A stretch of 64,000 nt of DNA from Periplaneta americana (lineage: Eukaryota > Arthropoda > Insecta > Blattodea > Blattidae). This document shows positions 1-9,794 of the stretch, piece after piece. The position numbers and the translations under genes were made by a program. A model generated the notes under the pieces. It was not told the origin of the DNA. It saw only the letters and a list, made by a program, of their open reading frames with translations, and did no database searches. Where the stretch lies: positions 124,651,121-124,715,120 of the forward strand of contig NC_091125.1 in assembly GCF_040183065.1 (NCBI RefSeq), given 5' to 3'. Numbering within the stretch: position 1 is the first letter of the stretch; every line of letters begins with the position of its first letter.

Positions 1-65
1 TAAGTCCTTTCGTACCGTTTTATTGGTCAAAAGTAGTATTACGTAGTAAAAGTGTAATAGTCAAC

Positions 66-69
<4 letters not shown>

Positions 70-111
<42 letters not shown>
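70..111. repeat. (TA)n microsatellite
   Basis: Uninterrupted TA dinucleotide run of about 40 bases in A+T-rich DNA. No gene adjoins it. Confidence 0.95.
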
Positions 112-113
<2 letters not shown>

Positions 114-905
114 ATTTTATTTCATAGCATATTTAAGAGTCTTTAGTTCTTTTCATTATCTAATTGTAACACTGTTAAATAAGCCTGGAGTTCCGTTATT
201 TCATCCCACAATACCTTCTGTAAGCCTGTTCCCCCCTCGAAAACACGGAGTTTCTTGTTTGAATGTTGTCGAGTTTATCTAGATTCTCAGCGCTTGCCTC
301 GGGGAAAATGGCATGCTACTTGTATCGTTGTAGCATTCAAGTCCGCGTCGGTACGGAGCCTAGTAAAAACCGCCAATCGAAGGAGACGAGTCTCTCGTGG
401 CGAATAAACAGAGCAGAACAGTGGATTGGATCAGACTTCTTACCAGGTCTGCAGTTTTAAGTGAATTCCATCCGTCATACGAGGAGTCTCTCCCCAGCTT
501 CCCAACTCCACAACCCCCTCCCCGAGTCGTATCGTATCGTATCGTCATTCTCTGCCTTCTTGTGAATTAGCAAACGATTTCTCCCTAGGATAATTCACAA
601 GGTATAAGCAATTTGGAGTCTGTATTGCCGCTGGAGTTTAAACTGCCCACAGGGGAAATATTACAGATCAATTTCTAACGATTTGAGGCTATATTTCTAG
701 AGAACTTTCATGTTCTGTATCTTCTTAATATAATATAAGCTGTGTTTTACTATCAAATTTACACATAATAGTTTAAAGTTGAAAGTGAGACGACAATACT
801 TCTACATTTACGCAGTAATGAATGAATGAATGAATTATATAATAGATACAAACACATGTACACACCATCCTTCTCACGATCTGTATTGCCATTCGCACTA
901 ATAAT
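112..905. other. Unannotated unique sequence
   Basis: No transposon termini, RNA gene or convincing coding exon seen. It has a short CGTAT pentamer run near 525-545 and an AATG run near 818-833. Short ORFs on both strands have no recognisable domain. Confidence 0.6.
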
Positions 906-924
906 TTGCGCAATTTAAAATCTT

Positions 925-1008
925 CAATAATAATAATAATAATAACAATAATAATAATAATAATAATAACAATAATAATAATAATAATAATAATAATAAT
1001 TAGTAGTA

Positions 1009-1048
<40 letters not shown>

Positions 1049-1059
1049 TAATAATAATA
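925..1059. repeat. (AAT)n microsatellite, 3' tail of a LINE
   Basis: Imperfect AAT/AAC/AGT trinucleotide array. It directly abuts the 3' end of the minus-strand RTE-like LINE fragment that follows, so it reads as that element's trinucleotide tail, possibly expanded later. Confidence 0.9.
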
Positions 1060-1750
1060 CTTATTGGCTTTTAAGGAACCCGGAGGTTCATTGCCACCCT
1101 CACATAAGCTCGCCATCGGTCCCTATCCTGAGCAAGATTAATCCAGTCTCTATCATCATATTTATCCCACTCCCTCAAATCCATTTTAATATTAGCTTCC
1201 CATCTACGTCTCGGCTTTCCCAAAGGTCTTTTTCCCTCCGGCTCTCAACTAACACTCTATATGCATTTCTAGATTCACCCATACGTGCTACATGCCCTGT
1301 CCATCTCAAACGTCTGGATTTAATGTTCCTAATTATGTCAGGTGAAGAATACAATGCGTGCAGTTCTGTCTTGTGTAACTTTCTCCATTCTCCTGTAACT
1401 TCATCCCTCTTAGCCCCAAATATTTTCCTAAGAACTTATTCTCAAACACCCTTAACCTATGTTCCTCTCTCAAAGTGAGAGTCCAAATTTCACAACCACA
1501 AAGAACAACCGGTAATATAACTGTTTTATAAATTCTAACTTTCAGATTTTTTGACAGCAGACTGGATGATAAAAGCTTCTCAACCGAATAATAACAGGCA
1601 TTTCCCATATTTATTCTGTGTTTAATTTCCTCCCGAGTATCATTTATATTTTTTACTGTTGCTCCCAGGTATTTGAATTTTTGCACCCCATTCGAAGGAT
1701 AAATCTCCAATTTTTATATTTCCATTTCGTGCAATATCCTGCTCACGAGA
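1060..1750 (-). mobile_element. RTE-like non-LTR retrotransposon, 3' fragment (family A, copy 1)
   Basis: Minus-strand C-terminal end of a reverse-transcriptase ORF followed by a short 3' UTR. Visible blocks include FKYLGATV, NMGNACYYSVEKLLSSSLLS and LREEHRLRVFENK, the post-RT region before the terminal GRPRRRWED-type tail. The reading frame opens at 1333-1710, then shifts (the tail reads ESYTRQNCTHCILHLT instead of the family sequence WRKLHNAELHALYSS), so the copy is dead. The RT catalytic core is missing, so the copy is strongly 5'-truncated. Both ends abut AAT arrays. Assignment to the RTE group is from the family's C-terminal pattern and trinucleotide tail, not from a search. Confidence 0.85.

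Positions 1751-1816
<66 letters not shown>
1751..1816. repeat. (AAT)n microsatellite at a LINE 5' truncation point
   Basis: AAT array directly next to the 5' truncation point of the minus-strand LINE fragment. The junction base order (CTCACGAGAAATAATAAT) merges the LINE's own ATTATGTCTCGTGA segment into the array, suggesting microhomology. Confidence 0.9.
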
Positions 1817-1817
<1 letters not shown>

Positions 1818-1883
1818 GTCAGGACAACTATGTTATATCTTCCGAATAATCGAAAATGTGTTTAGTTCAGTATAAGTTATATA

Positions 1884-2485
1884 CCTATTGTCAGTGAGGG
1901 AAGTGAGACGCAATAGGACGGTATAGCCAGAAAACATACCGTTAGTGAAAAATGACATACCGTCACTGAAAAAATGTGATCGTAAAAATTTGTTTATACA
2001 TCCCTTCACAGCAAAGAGTACTATCTCTTTGCTTCGTAAATCTAAACCACAGTATTCTGGAACTATATTCAACGTGTATTTAGACACGGTAGTATTTCAA
2101 GTATAGAAGGCTGTGGTCTGTGACTTGTGGTGGCCATTGTTGCCAATTTAGTGACTGTCATTTTTTGTTGCACTTTTTAATAATAATTAAGTAAGGCACT
2201 TTGAAGCTTTAACATTGTTTTAGATGATGTCTCAAAGGACATTGTAAAATGATCTAGTAAATAACTGAAGTAACTACAAATTATTTCATTGAGAAATTTA
2301 ATGTGTTGTGTAATCTTCAAAGATTCGCGTTACTGACTCCACGAAACAATTTATTGTATACATAATTTATGTCTATGTTGTGAGGGATGGGGTATGCCTT
2401 TTTTAAATCGAGGTCTTCGAGAGGAAAATCTTGGGATAGCATACCGCCTCTGGTTTTTTCCCCCACTTCCCTCACTGCCTATTGT
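1884..2485. mobile_element. Non-autonomous hAT element with 8-bp target duplication
   Basis: Element proper is 1892-2477 (586 bp). Both ends carry the inverted repeat CAGTGAGGGAAGTG, and the flanks are the identical octamer CCTATTGT (1884-1891 and 2478-2485). An 8-bp duplication with a CAGTG-type end is characteristic of hAT transposons. Inside, near 1915-1975, the motif ACATACCGTNANTGAAAAA occurs twice, a possible subterminal binding repeat. An 84-codon minus-strand ORF (1833-2087) crosses the left end and shows no transposase motif, so the element is presumably mobilised in trans. Confidence 0.85.
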
Positions 2486-2572
2486 ATGCTATACGTACGT
2501 CTGTGTGCATTGGTGGCTAGTTGACAGCACACGCAAAAGTTAGTATGCTAGAGGCTGTGCTACAAGATGAAT

Positions 2573-2664
2573 TTAACCCTCACCTGGTATCTCTGGGTCA
2601 ATATAGACTCATGTGGCTAGATATCGTAATGTACATTTAAAAACCAATACCAGTTGAGGGTTAA
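2573..2664. mobile_element. 84-bp piggyBac-like MITE in TTAA
   Basis: TTAA at 2573-2576 and 2661-2664 flanks an 84-bp element beginning CCCTCACCTGGTATC and ending in its near-perfect complement GATACCAGTTGAGGG-type sequence (one mismatch in the terminal 14 bases). TTAA duplication plus CCC-starting ends is the piggyBac signature. The element is far too short to code for anything. Confidence 0.7.
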
Positions 2665-2739
2665 GTGAAGTTGAACAGCAATCATACGTAAAGATTACAG
2701 TTCTTCGTGGCAGAAATGCTCGTCAGTGTCATTGTGAGC

Positions 2740-3097
2740 TACGAGAAGCATGGGTGGTAGTGGATTAGAACATCCTCCCTACTTGCCTGATCTGAGTCCA
2801 TGCGACTTTGATCTCATTCCGCAATTGAAGAAGGCGCTGTGTCGAAAGCGGTTTGCAAACAGGGAGGGCATCTTAACAGCGTTTCGACGAGAGGTGATAC
2901 CAGAGACCTGCACAACGGCCCAGCTCATGGGCAGCTTCCCCACTGCACCACACTGGGCTTCACAGTGTCGCATGGAACAAGCTCGTGACGTTACCTCACT
3001 GGCCGGGCCGGACTGCTTACGTAGCGGTTTTGTGCGGTGGGCTAGTATCAAAGCATCGAGCCCAAGTCTCCTCTTCTATCAGTTACCTACTTATTAA
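2740..3097 (+). pseudogene. Mariner transposase C-terminal fragment
   Basis: The plus-strand frame reads HPPYLPDLSPCDFDLIPQLK, matching the mariner block around the third catalytic aspartate (family form HPPYSPDLSPCDF). It continues with FANREGILTAFRREV, also mariner-like. After about residue 50 the frame runs into non-family sequence up to a stop near 3097. The first two catalytic aspartates and the N-terminal DNA-binding domain are absent, and I see no terminal inverted repeats. This is a relic. Confidence 0.85.
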
Positions 3098-3667
3098 TTG
3101 TTTGCGCTGGCCTGTGCTTGCGTGTGCGGTTCGATAAACGATCAGCTACTGTTTCAGACTTTTTGTTTTAGTTCTTGATTTCTGTTTTTGAAGATGAATC
3201 CAATAACTGTGCATTACAAAGTACAGTCTCTGTGATGAATGTTTTCCGGGCTGAGATACCGTGGTCTACTGGTAGACTGGTAGAATGGTAGACCACGAAA
3301 TATCAACTCGGAAAACCTTCATCACTGACACCGGCCGTGGAAGCATACATTCTAAAATACAGTCTCTCTCTAGAGAAAAAGTAATGAAGAATAAAATCTC
3401 TGCTAGAGAGTTTAAAACAACAGAGTCGGATGGAAATTTTAAAAGTACCATGGGGACAGTTTTTTAATCTGTGTTCGACAGCAGTGGAAAATAATTTAAT
3501 TTTGTATGTTGTCCGGTATGTTGGGAACTGTATGCTCATGCCACACGCGAAGCGAAGTAGAATGCAACCACCTGGTGGGGTGATGTCAGTGCAGTGCTGA
3601 GCAGTGCGGAGGGCTGCGATAGGCTTCGAAGCCCAGTGCCACGGGCTAGGAAGCGGCCGCATCAGGC
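3098..3667. other. Unannotated sequence
   Basis: Several short ORFs on both strands without recognisable domains. It has one small inverted repeat (GTGGTCTAC / GTAGACCAC, 3261-3298). GC content is higher at 3540-3660. No element ends identified. Confidence 0.5.
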
Positions 3668-3833
3668 AAAGTTGATCTTATATTATTTCAATGTACCGAA
3701 GTACATATGATATTTCCATGCAGATATTCTGCGTCATCATACGATGGAAGAGTAATGGAACGGAGAAAAATTCTCTCCGGCGCCGGAGAGAATTTTTCTC
3801 CGTTCCATTACTCTTCCATCGAAAGTTGATCTT
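3668..3833 (-). mobile_element. Palindromic truncated copy of the 382-bp tRNA-bearing repeat, with 12-bp target duplication
   Basis: AAAGTTGATCTT occurs at 3668-3679 and 3822-3833 and flanks a 142-bp insert. The insert starts with the same sequence as the 3' part of the units at 61.98-63.4 kb (GTACCGAAGTACATATGATA and on). At 3742-3821 it becomes a perfect 80-bp palindrome centred on GGCGCC, made of the unit's terminal block and its exact reverse complement. The tRNA-like part is missing. A flanking direct repeat of this length fits target-primed (LINE-mediated) insertion, and the inverted half resembles a 5' inversion event. Confidence 0.8.
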
Positions 3834-4019
3834 GGTTGGGCTGGGCTGCTGAAGCGTGCGGACTGGCAGTGCTGAGCTGTGGGCTACCTTGTATTACTCT
3901 GGGTGCTACACATAGTCGAATCGCACACAGCCGATGGTATTCAAAGCCTGCATCATCGTTGGCAAAGATGTGTGGAAGCAATGGGGGATTATTTTGAAGA
4001 GTGTTAGCTGTGAGTAATG
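3834..4019. other. Unannotated sequence
   Basis: Ordinary unique-looking sequence between two transposon insertions. No feature recognised. Confidence 0.4.
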
Positions 4020-4468
4020 TACAGTGAGGTCCGAATATCTTGTCATCCCCCTCCTTATTTGTATGTTGATGTGCAACAATTTTGAACATGTCATAGAAGA
4101 TGTGTGACAATGGTTGATACTTTACGTTCCAGCTTGTTTAGTGATCCAGAACATCAGTATTGGTACCATCATTGTCGCCGAACAAAATGATGCGGCGCCA
4201 TGTCCTGTGTGAAATTTTCCGCAGCAAAGGCGGTGTGATTTCCCTGAATGTCTCCCTAGCAGCTTGCTTCAGATCTTCAATTGTCTGGTATCGATGTTTC
4301 GAGACATGCTGCGTAATTATGGCGCCGCATCATTCTGTGCCGCGACAATGATGGTCCTATACTTATGTTCTGGATCACTAAACATCTGCTATGACATGTT
4401 CAAAATGGATGCACATCAACATACAAACAAGGGGGGGGGGAGTGACAAGACTTTCGGATCTTATTGTA
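4020..4468. mobile_element. Tc1/mariner-type fold-back element
   Basis: Element 4022-4466 is flanked by TA on both sides. It begins CAGTGAGGTCCGAA and ends with the matching inverted end; CAGT-starting ends with TA duplication are typical of Tc1-like transposons. Long inverted arms (about 4022-4198 against 4320-4466) meet around a loop at 4199-4319. The left arm has an extra ~30-bp stretch near 4110-4140. The loop, read on the minus strand, gives QTIEDLKQAARETFREIT followed by LLRKI, which resembles the C-terminal end of a Tc1/mariner transposase. A G-homopolymer lies at 4431-4440. Confidence 0.75.
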
Positions 4469-6180
4469 CTTTGTTTCCTTTTGTGCATAAAACAATGATT
4501 TCTATTTGCGCATTTTTCAATTTCCCTTACCGATTACCTTCTGTTCCCGGACCCAATTTGGTACTAGCATTGCGAAGCACATTCCAGTGATCTTCAATGT
4601 TTTATAGAGAATTTCTATTCCTGCAGCTTTATTGGCTGACTTAATACAGTTGCCATGACTTATGAAATGATCCACGTAGCCCAGGCATGTCAATTGATGC
4701 CCACAGGAGGAAGCGCGCACTTTAGAGCCCAGGAAAGCCTGAGCGCTTTACAGCGGAAAGTAAAAGAGACAGACGAAAGAGGTAGTATATGCCGCTTGGT
4801 CGACCTATATTCAGGGATGGCCAGCACTGATTCAGTAGATAAAGGGAAGAGAACTTATTAAAACGGTATCCATGTTAATTTTTAGATTTGCCTGAGAAGT
4901 ATAAATGCATTATAAGAATGTAAGTTTTAATTTTAATGTTCATTTTTCATAAGTTTGATTTTTTTATTCAAAAGAAATATTTTCTCAACTTTTCGTATAG
5001 AAAAATGAAATTTTCAGGTTTAGGCCTATTTATTTAGTAATATACAGTATATACGTATTACTGAAGACAGTATATTGAAAATTTTGAAAATATTCGCATG
5101 GAAATTGTTTGTAAGGAAATAAATTAACAAAGCAACTGCTGTTACATCATAAGCAAAAGATACGTGCCCATGTGTTGTAAAAATGTCAGCTCTATAGCTT
5201 AAGCAGATTTCGAGAAAATAATTTAATATTCTGATGATAGGAAGTTGCTCACAAATATCACCTTAAAAGCATAATGCGATAAGAGTTTTATTATGTAATA
5301 TTATTTACACTTGAAACAGATGCAGTACCTAGGTAACTTTGCTTTGTACTGTAATATTGTTTTGATTAGTTTATTGATTACTTTTGTAAGGCTAAAGATA
5401 CCATCAATATAAATTACAACTTATCATGTCATTCTCAATCTCTTTCTTTGGAATATCACTTTCTTTATGAATGATGTGTTTCATCCACTTAGCCTAATAT
5501 AGTATAATATTATACTACTATGGAATTTAAGTGAATATTCCTTCCTAACTCTGTATTATGTTATTAAGATTTAAAACACAAGTGCAATATTAAGAAATCA
5601 CTGTTAGTACTTTTGTTTTACAGACAATATAGATAATATTAAATAGAAAGACACCATATAAAAATAACGACATAAAATTTCACGTTGCGTTTGAAGTTTG
5701 AGCACCACTGTTTTCTTAATCCAACAGGTTGCTTATTCATATACACAACCCTTCCTCTTTCCATACTTAGTGCTTGCTGCCCGCGCACGACGTCAAGGTC
5801 AGAAAAATGCGCTTGCTTTGACATCACTGACGTAGCCTATATGGATATTGCTTTCAAGCGGCCACACTGTTGAAGATTGAAACTATATAAAATAAACAAC
5901 TGAAATAAGATTGAAAATACGGTAAATTTGAAATAAATGAGATTGAAAAGTGAACTGGGCGTATCCTTTTAAATACCAGGATAACGGATATTTAAAACTG
6001 GCGTCATTAAATGTCACAGCATTGAGTTTGAGCTTTAATTTTACTCGTATTTGTAATAAAAATTCATAAGATTTTAGGCGAAAAAAAGTGAATTTTAGAC
6101 AAATTTCAGTGTCCTCTTCTCGTAACAAAAATTATTCTGCTATTTTCCCTCTAATACCTATTCCCGCTTAACCTACCGAA
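4469..6180. other. Unannotated A+T-rich sequence
   Basis: About 1.7 kb with no transposon ends, tandem repeats or recognisable coding sequence. The short ORFs (e.g. 4655-4861, 5685-5873) have no domain I can name. Confidence 0.5.
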
Positions 6181-6536
6181 ATACTCAGTCTTGGCTTCTG
6201 TGTCTGATCTGACATTGCTATGCGTGTGGTATTGTACAGGCTGAGACGAGCCTCTCAGTGCCCGGAGGTAGTGGAACATTGGACGTCATTACGGGGAATG
6301 AACTCCCGGTCCGATGTGATGGACGACGATGTAAACCCGCAGTCGTGGGCCCGTCCATTAGGAGTCGTATTTGAATTAAATAGCGCCAATACCTGAACGG
6401 GTTGCCGCTAAATTCTTCAGGTTTTAAAGGCCACATGGTCTCCCGGCATTTTACTTCAACTGTATAGAATATGCTAGTTACCTTTCAGTCAGAAAAACTG
6501 GAAAGTGTATGATTGTGGTGATTACGATGACCACAC
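6181..6536. other. Unannotated sequence, locally GC-richer
   Basis: Contains a GC-richer block (6230-6440) with a 72-codon minus-strand ORF lacking any recognised motif. It could be an unrecognised repeat. Confidence 0.4.

Positions 6537-6593
<57 letters not shown>
6537..6593. repeat. (AAT)n microsatellite
   Basis: Pure AAT array ending exactly at the 5' truncation point of the next plus-strand LINE fragment. Confidence 0.9.
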
Positions 6594-6595
<2 letters not shown>

Positions 6596-7109
6596 AGAAT
6601 ATTGTACGAAATGGAAATATAAAAATTGGAGATTTATCCTTCAAAGGGGTGGAAAAATTCAAATATCTTTGAGCAACAGTAACAAATATAAATGACACTC
6701 GGGAGGAAATTAAACGCAGAATAAATATGGGAAATGCGTGTTATTATTCGGTTGAGAAGCTTTTATCATCTAGTCTGCTGTCAAAAAATCTGAAAATTAG
6801 AATTTATAAAACAGTTATATTACCGGTTGTTCTGTATGGTTGTGAAACTTGAACTCTCACTCTGAGAGAGGAACATAAGTTAAGGGTGTTTGAGAATAAG
6901 TTCTTAGGAAAATATTTGGGGCTAAGCGGGATGAAGTTACAGGAGAATGGAGAAAGTTACACAACGCAGAACTGCACGCATTGTATTCTTCACCTGACAT
7001 AATTAGAAATATTAAATCCAGACGTTTGAGATGGGCAGGGCATGTAGCACGTATGGGCGAATCCAGAAATGCATATAGAGTGTTAGTTGGGAGCCATTTG
7101 TAAGTAAGT
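6594..7109 (+). mobile_element. RTE-like LINE fragment (family A, copy 2), internally deleted
   Basis: Plus-strand sequence colinear with copy 4 at 12.1 kb. It starts at the QNIVRNG(N/H)IKIG region and proceeds through the NMGNACYYSVEKLL and LREEH blocks. Stop codons replace expected residues (e.g. TGA in 'TCTTTGAGC', TGA for Trp in 'GAAACTTGAAC'). It then jumps from 'GTTAGTTGGGAG' straight to the 3' terminus 'CCATTTGTAAGTAAGT', missing about 170 bases that encode the GRPEGKRPLGRPRRRWED end. Confidence 0.85.
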
Positions 7110-7120
7110 AATAATAATAA
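7110..7120. repeat. Short AAT junction between two tail-to-tail LINE copies
   Basis: ATAATAATAAT joins the 3' end of the plus-strand copy to the 3' end of the minus-strand copy. The flanking GTAAGTAAGT and ACTTACT(TA) are inverted images of each other. Confidence 0.75.
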
Positions 7121-8107
7121 TTACTTACTGGCTTTTAAGGAACCCGAAGGTTCACTGCTGCCCTCACATATGCCCGCCATCGGTCCTATCCTGTGCAAGA
7201 TTTATCCAGTCTCTATCATCATATCCCACCTCTCTCAAATCCATTTTAATAGTATCTTCCTGTCTACGTCTCGGTCTCCCCAAAGGTCTTTTTCCCTCCG
7301 GCCTCCCAAATAACACTCTATATGCATTTCTGGATTCGTCCCTACGTGCTACATGCCCTGCCCATCTCAAATGTCTGGGTTTAATGTTCCTAATTATGTC
7401 AGGTGAAGAACACAATGCGTGCAGTTCTGCGTTGTGTAACTTTCTCCATTCTCCTGTAACTTCATCCCTCTTAATCCCAAATATTTTCCTAAGAACTTTA
7501 TTCTCAAACACCCTTAGCTTAATCTCTGCTCCTCTCTCAAAGTGAGAGTCCAAGTTTCACAACCATACAGAACAACCGGTAATATAACTGTTTTATAAAT
7601 TCTAACTTTCAGATTTTTTGACAACAGACTGGATGATACAAGCTTCTGAACCGAATAATAATAGGCATTTCCCATATTTATTCTGCGTTTGATTTCCTCC
7701 CGAATGTAATTTATATTTTGTTACTGTTGCTCCAAGATATTTGAATTTTTCCACCTCTTCGAAGGATAAATCTCCAATTTTTATAGTTTCATTTCATACA
7801 ATATTCTGGTCACGAGACATAATCATAATATACTTAGTCTTTTCGGGGTTTCCTTCCAAACCTATTTCTTTACTTGCTTCAAGTAAAATTTCAGTGTTTT
7901 CCCTAATCGTTTGTGGATTTTCTCCTAACATATTCAAGTCGTCCGCATAGACAAGCAGCTGATGTAACCCGTTCAATTCCGAACCCTCTCTGTTATCCTG
8001 GACTTTCTTAATGGCATACTGTAGAGCAAAATTAAAAAGTAAAGGTGATAGTGCAGCTCCTTGCTTTAGCCCACAGTGAATTGGAAACGCATCTGACAGA
8101 AACTGAC
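7121..8107 (-). mobile_element. RTE-like LINE fragment with RT catalytic motif (family A, copy 3)
   Basis: The longest copy of this family in the window. On the minus strand, from about 8100, it reads [20 protein letters not shown], followed by the RT catalytic box YADD at 7949-7938, then the post-RT region (MSRDQNIV) and the C-terminal tail GRPEGKRPLGRPRRRQEDT (7164-7553 frame). The last block has Q in place of the family W before ED, and frame breaks lie between 7553 and 7794. N-terminal endonuclease and RT fingers are absent, so the copy is dead. Both ends touch AAT repeats. Confidence 0.9.
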
Positions 8108-8157
<50 letters not shown>

Positions 8158-8216
8158 TAATAATAATAATAATAACAATAATAATAACAATAATAACAAT
8201 AATAATAATAATAATG
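8108..8216. repeat. (AAT)n microsatellite
   Basis: Imperfect AAT/AAC array at the 5' truncation point of LINE copy 3. Confidence 0.9.
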
Positions 8217-8234
8217 TATGTATATATTTTTATT

Positions 8235-8470
8235 GTGTATTATTTAACGACGCTATACATACTATTAGGTTATTTAGCGTTGATGGAATTAGTGATAGCG
8301 AGATAGTACTTGGAGAGTTGGGGACAAGAATTTGCCATAGATTACCTGGCATCCTCTTATGATTAGTGAAAACCTCTAGAAAATCCCAATCAGTTAACCA
8401 AGCAGGAATCGAACCAATGTCCAAGCACAGCTCCTGATCAGTGGCCAAACACGCCTGTCGCCTGAATTAC

Positions 8471-8472
<2 letters not shown>
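8235..8472 (-). mobile_element. tRNA-derived SINE (family S3)
   Basis: Minus-strand copy. The B-box-like sequence GGTTCGATTCCTGC lies near 8400-8415 (plus-strand complement GCAGGAATCGAACC), with a degraded tRNA head to its right. The SINE body ends with TTATTTAACGACGCTATA-type sequence shared with the SINE at 36.5 kb. Shared body and internal Pol III promoter remains support the call. The A box is poorly preserved. Confidence 0.7.

Positions 8473-8522
<50 letters not shown>
8473..8522. repeat. (AAT)n microsatellite, LINE tail
   Basis: Pure AAT array at the 3' end of the next minus-strand LINE fragment. Confidence 0.9.
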
Positions 8523-8523
<1 letters not shown>

Positions 8524-8965
8524 TTCATATTTTTCTGCCTGAGGGCAGGTCATTCACTACAAAATCCCAGCGTTCTCCAATCTTTTCCCTTTTCCGCCAT
8601 CCTCTTCTCCGCACGATCCATATGAAATATCTTAATGTTGCCTACCATCTGATATCTTTTTTCTCTTCCCGATTTCCTGATCAAATTCAACATTCTCAAT
8701 TTCGTTCTCCATCCACTCTTTCTGCCACAACTTCATTTCTTATTTTGTCTGTCCATTTCATACGTTCCATTCTTTCCAACATTTAAATTGCTTATAGTCT
8801 TTTATCTTCACTGCGTCGTAATGTCCATGTTTGTCCCATACAATGCCACAGTCCACACAAAGCACTTCCTTAGTTATTTTTCCAGAGGTCTGCAGAAGAT
8901 GCTTCTTTTTCTATTACACTCCAAGTACCTATTTGAAGTTCCCCTTCTTTGAAGCCACCTACTGT
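8523..8965 (-). mobile_element. Second RTE-like LINE family, 3' fragment (family E)
   Basis: Minus-strand frames (broken) give WKEW..KWTDKIRNE, GRRRYQM-like and a terminal V.DLPSGRK-like end, resembling the C-terminal tail of an RTE-type LINE distinct from family A. The 3' end runs into an AAT array, as in family A. Many frameshifts; no RT core present. Confidence 0.55.
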
Positions 8966-9499
8966 ATTTCTAGATAATGATTTTCACATTTCAAAGTACC
9001 GCTCTCCATATTTTCAAGTCACTAAAAATTCCAATCACTAGCGATTGGACATTTTGAGCTGTCCAGTTGATAAAACCTGGATAAACAAACAGCTGAGAAG
9101 ACACAAAGTCGATCGAGCAACCAATAAGACATAAAACCGCATTAAGGCTCGCGTGTGGAGGTAATGGCCCTGTACGTTCGCCAATTCCCATCGTCTTTCA
9201 GTCCCTTTGTCCCCAGTGCACCGGAGAGGGCTGTGGTCTGGCTGCACCCTCTCCAGTCGGCGGGTGGATGACGTTGCCGCACTAGCCACTCGAGTGAATC
9301 TAATTATGTTCAATCCGTCAGGAAATTACCCACCACTAATTCTGCCGCCAAGAGGTTTGGTTGCCCGGCGACCACTCACCGTGCCACGTGGAGTTTCCTC
9401 TCTCGGGAATGGCCAATAGCATTTTCCCTCCCTTCTCCACCTCCGTCTCACCTGAATCGTAAGAAGGACCATACAGCGCTGCCATTCACACGCAGTGTC
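8966..9499. other. Unannotated sequence, possibly repeat-derived
   Basis: The GC-richer 9180-9480 block has short overlapping ORFs on both strands without recognised domains. No terminal repeats found. Confidence 0.4.
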
Positions 9500-9794
9500 T
9501 ATGTCAACTAATTATCTACAAAATCATGTCTTAATGATGAGTATGATAATTAGAAAAAAAACTATTTAGGCCAACAGAAGGACTCATAGAAGAGTGAAAT
9601 TCGACATTTTTTTTTTTAACTTTACCTTAAAAGGAGATGAGGATTAAGTTTGAATTTTTTTTTTTTTGTATTTAATGCTTAATTTTCTTTTTTTCTTTTT
9701 AGAAATATCATTGCTGCAACGACTTATATTCGAGATTAGTTTCATGAAAAAAAAAAAAATGTAGTTCAAATTAAAGAAAATGCCAGAATATAGT
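9500..9794 (+). repeat. Direct repeat, left copy (295 bp)
   Basis: Begins TATGTCAACTAATTATCTAC and ends TGCCAGAATATAGTA. It matches 10905-11197 closely, with only small differences in homopolymer length and scattered substitutions. It flanks the minisatellite on the left. It lacks a clear TG...CA boundary and polypurine or primer-binding sites, so an LTR reading is weak; tandem duplication is simpler. Confidence 0.85.

Noticed and set aside
906..1478. 190-codon plus-strand ORF
   Set aside because: It runs through an AAT microsatellite (poly-Ile/Asn) and then antisense to a LINE fragment.
8045..8362. Poly-Asn ORF
   Set aside because: Product of the AAT array between a LINE and a SINE.
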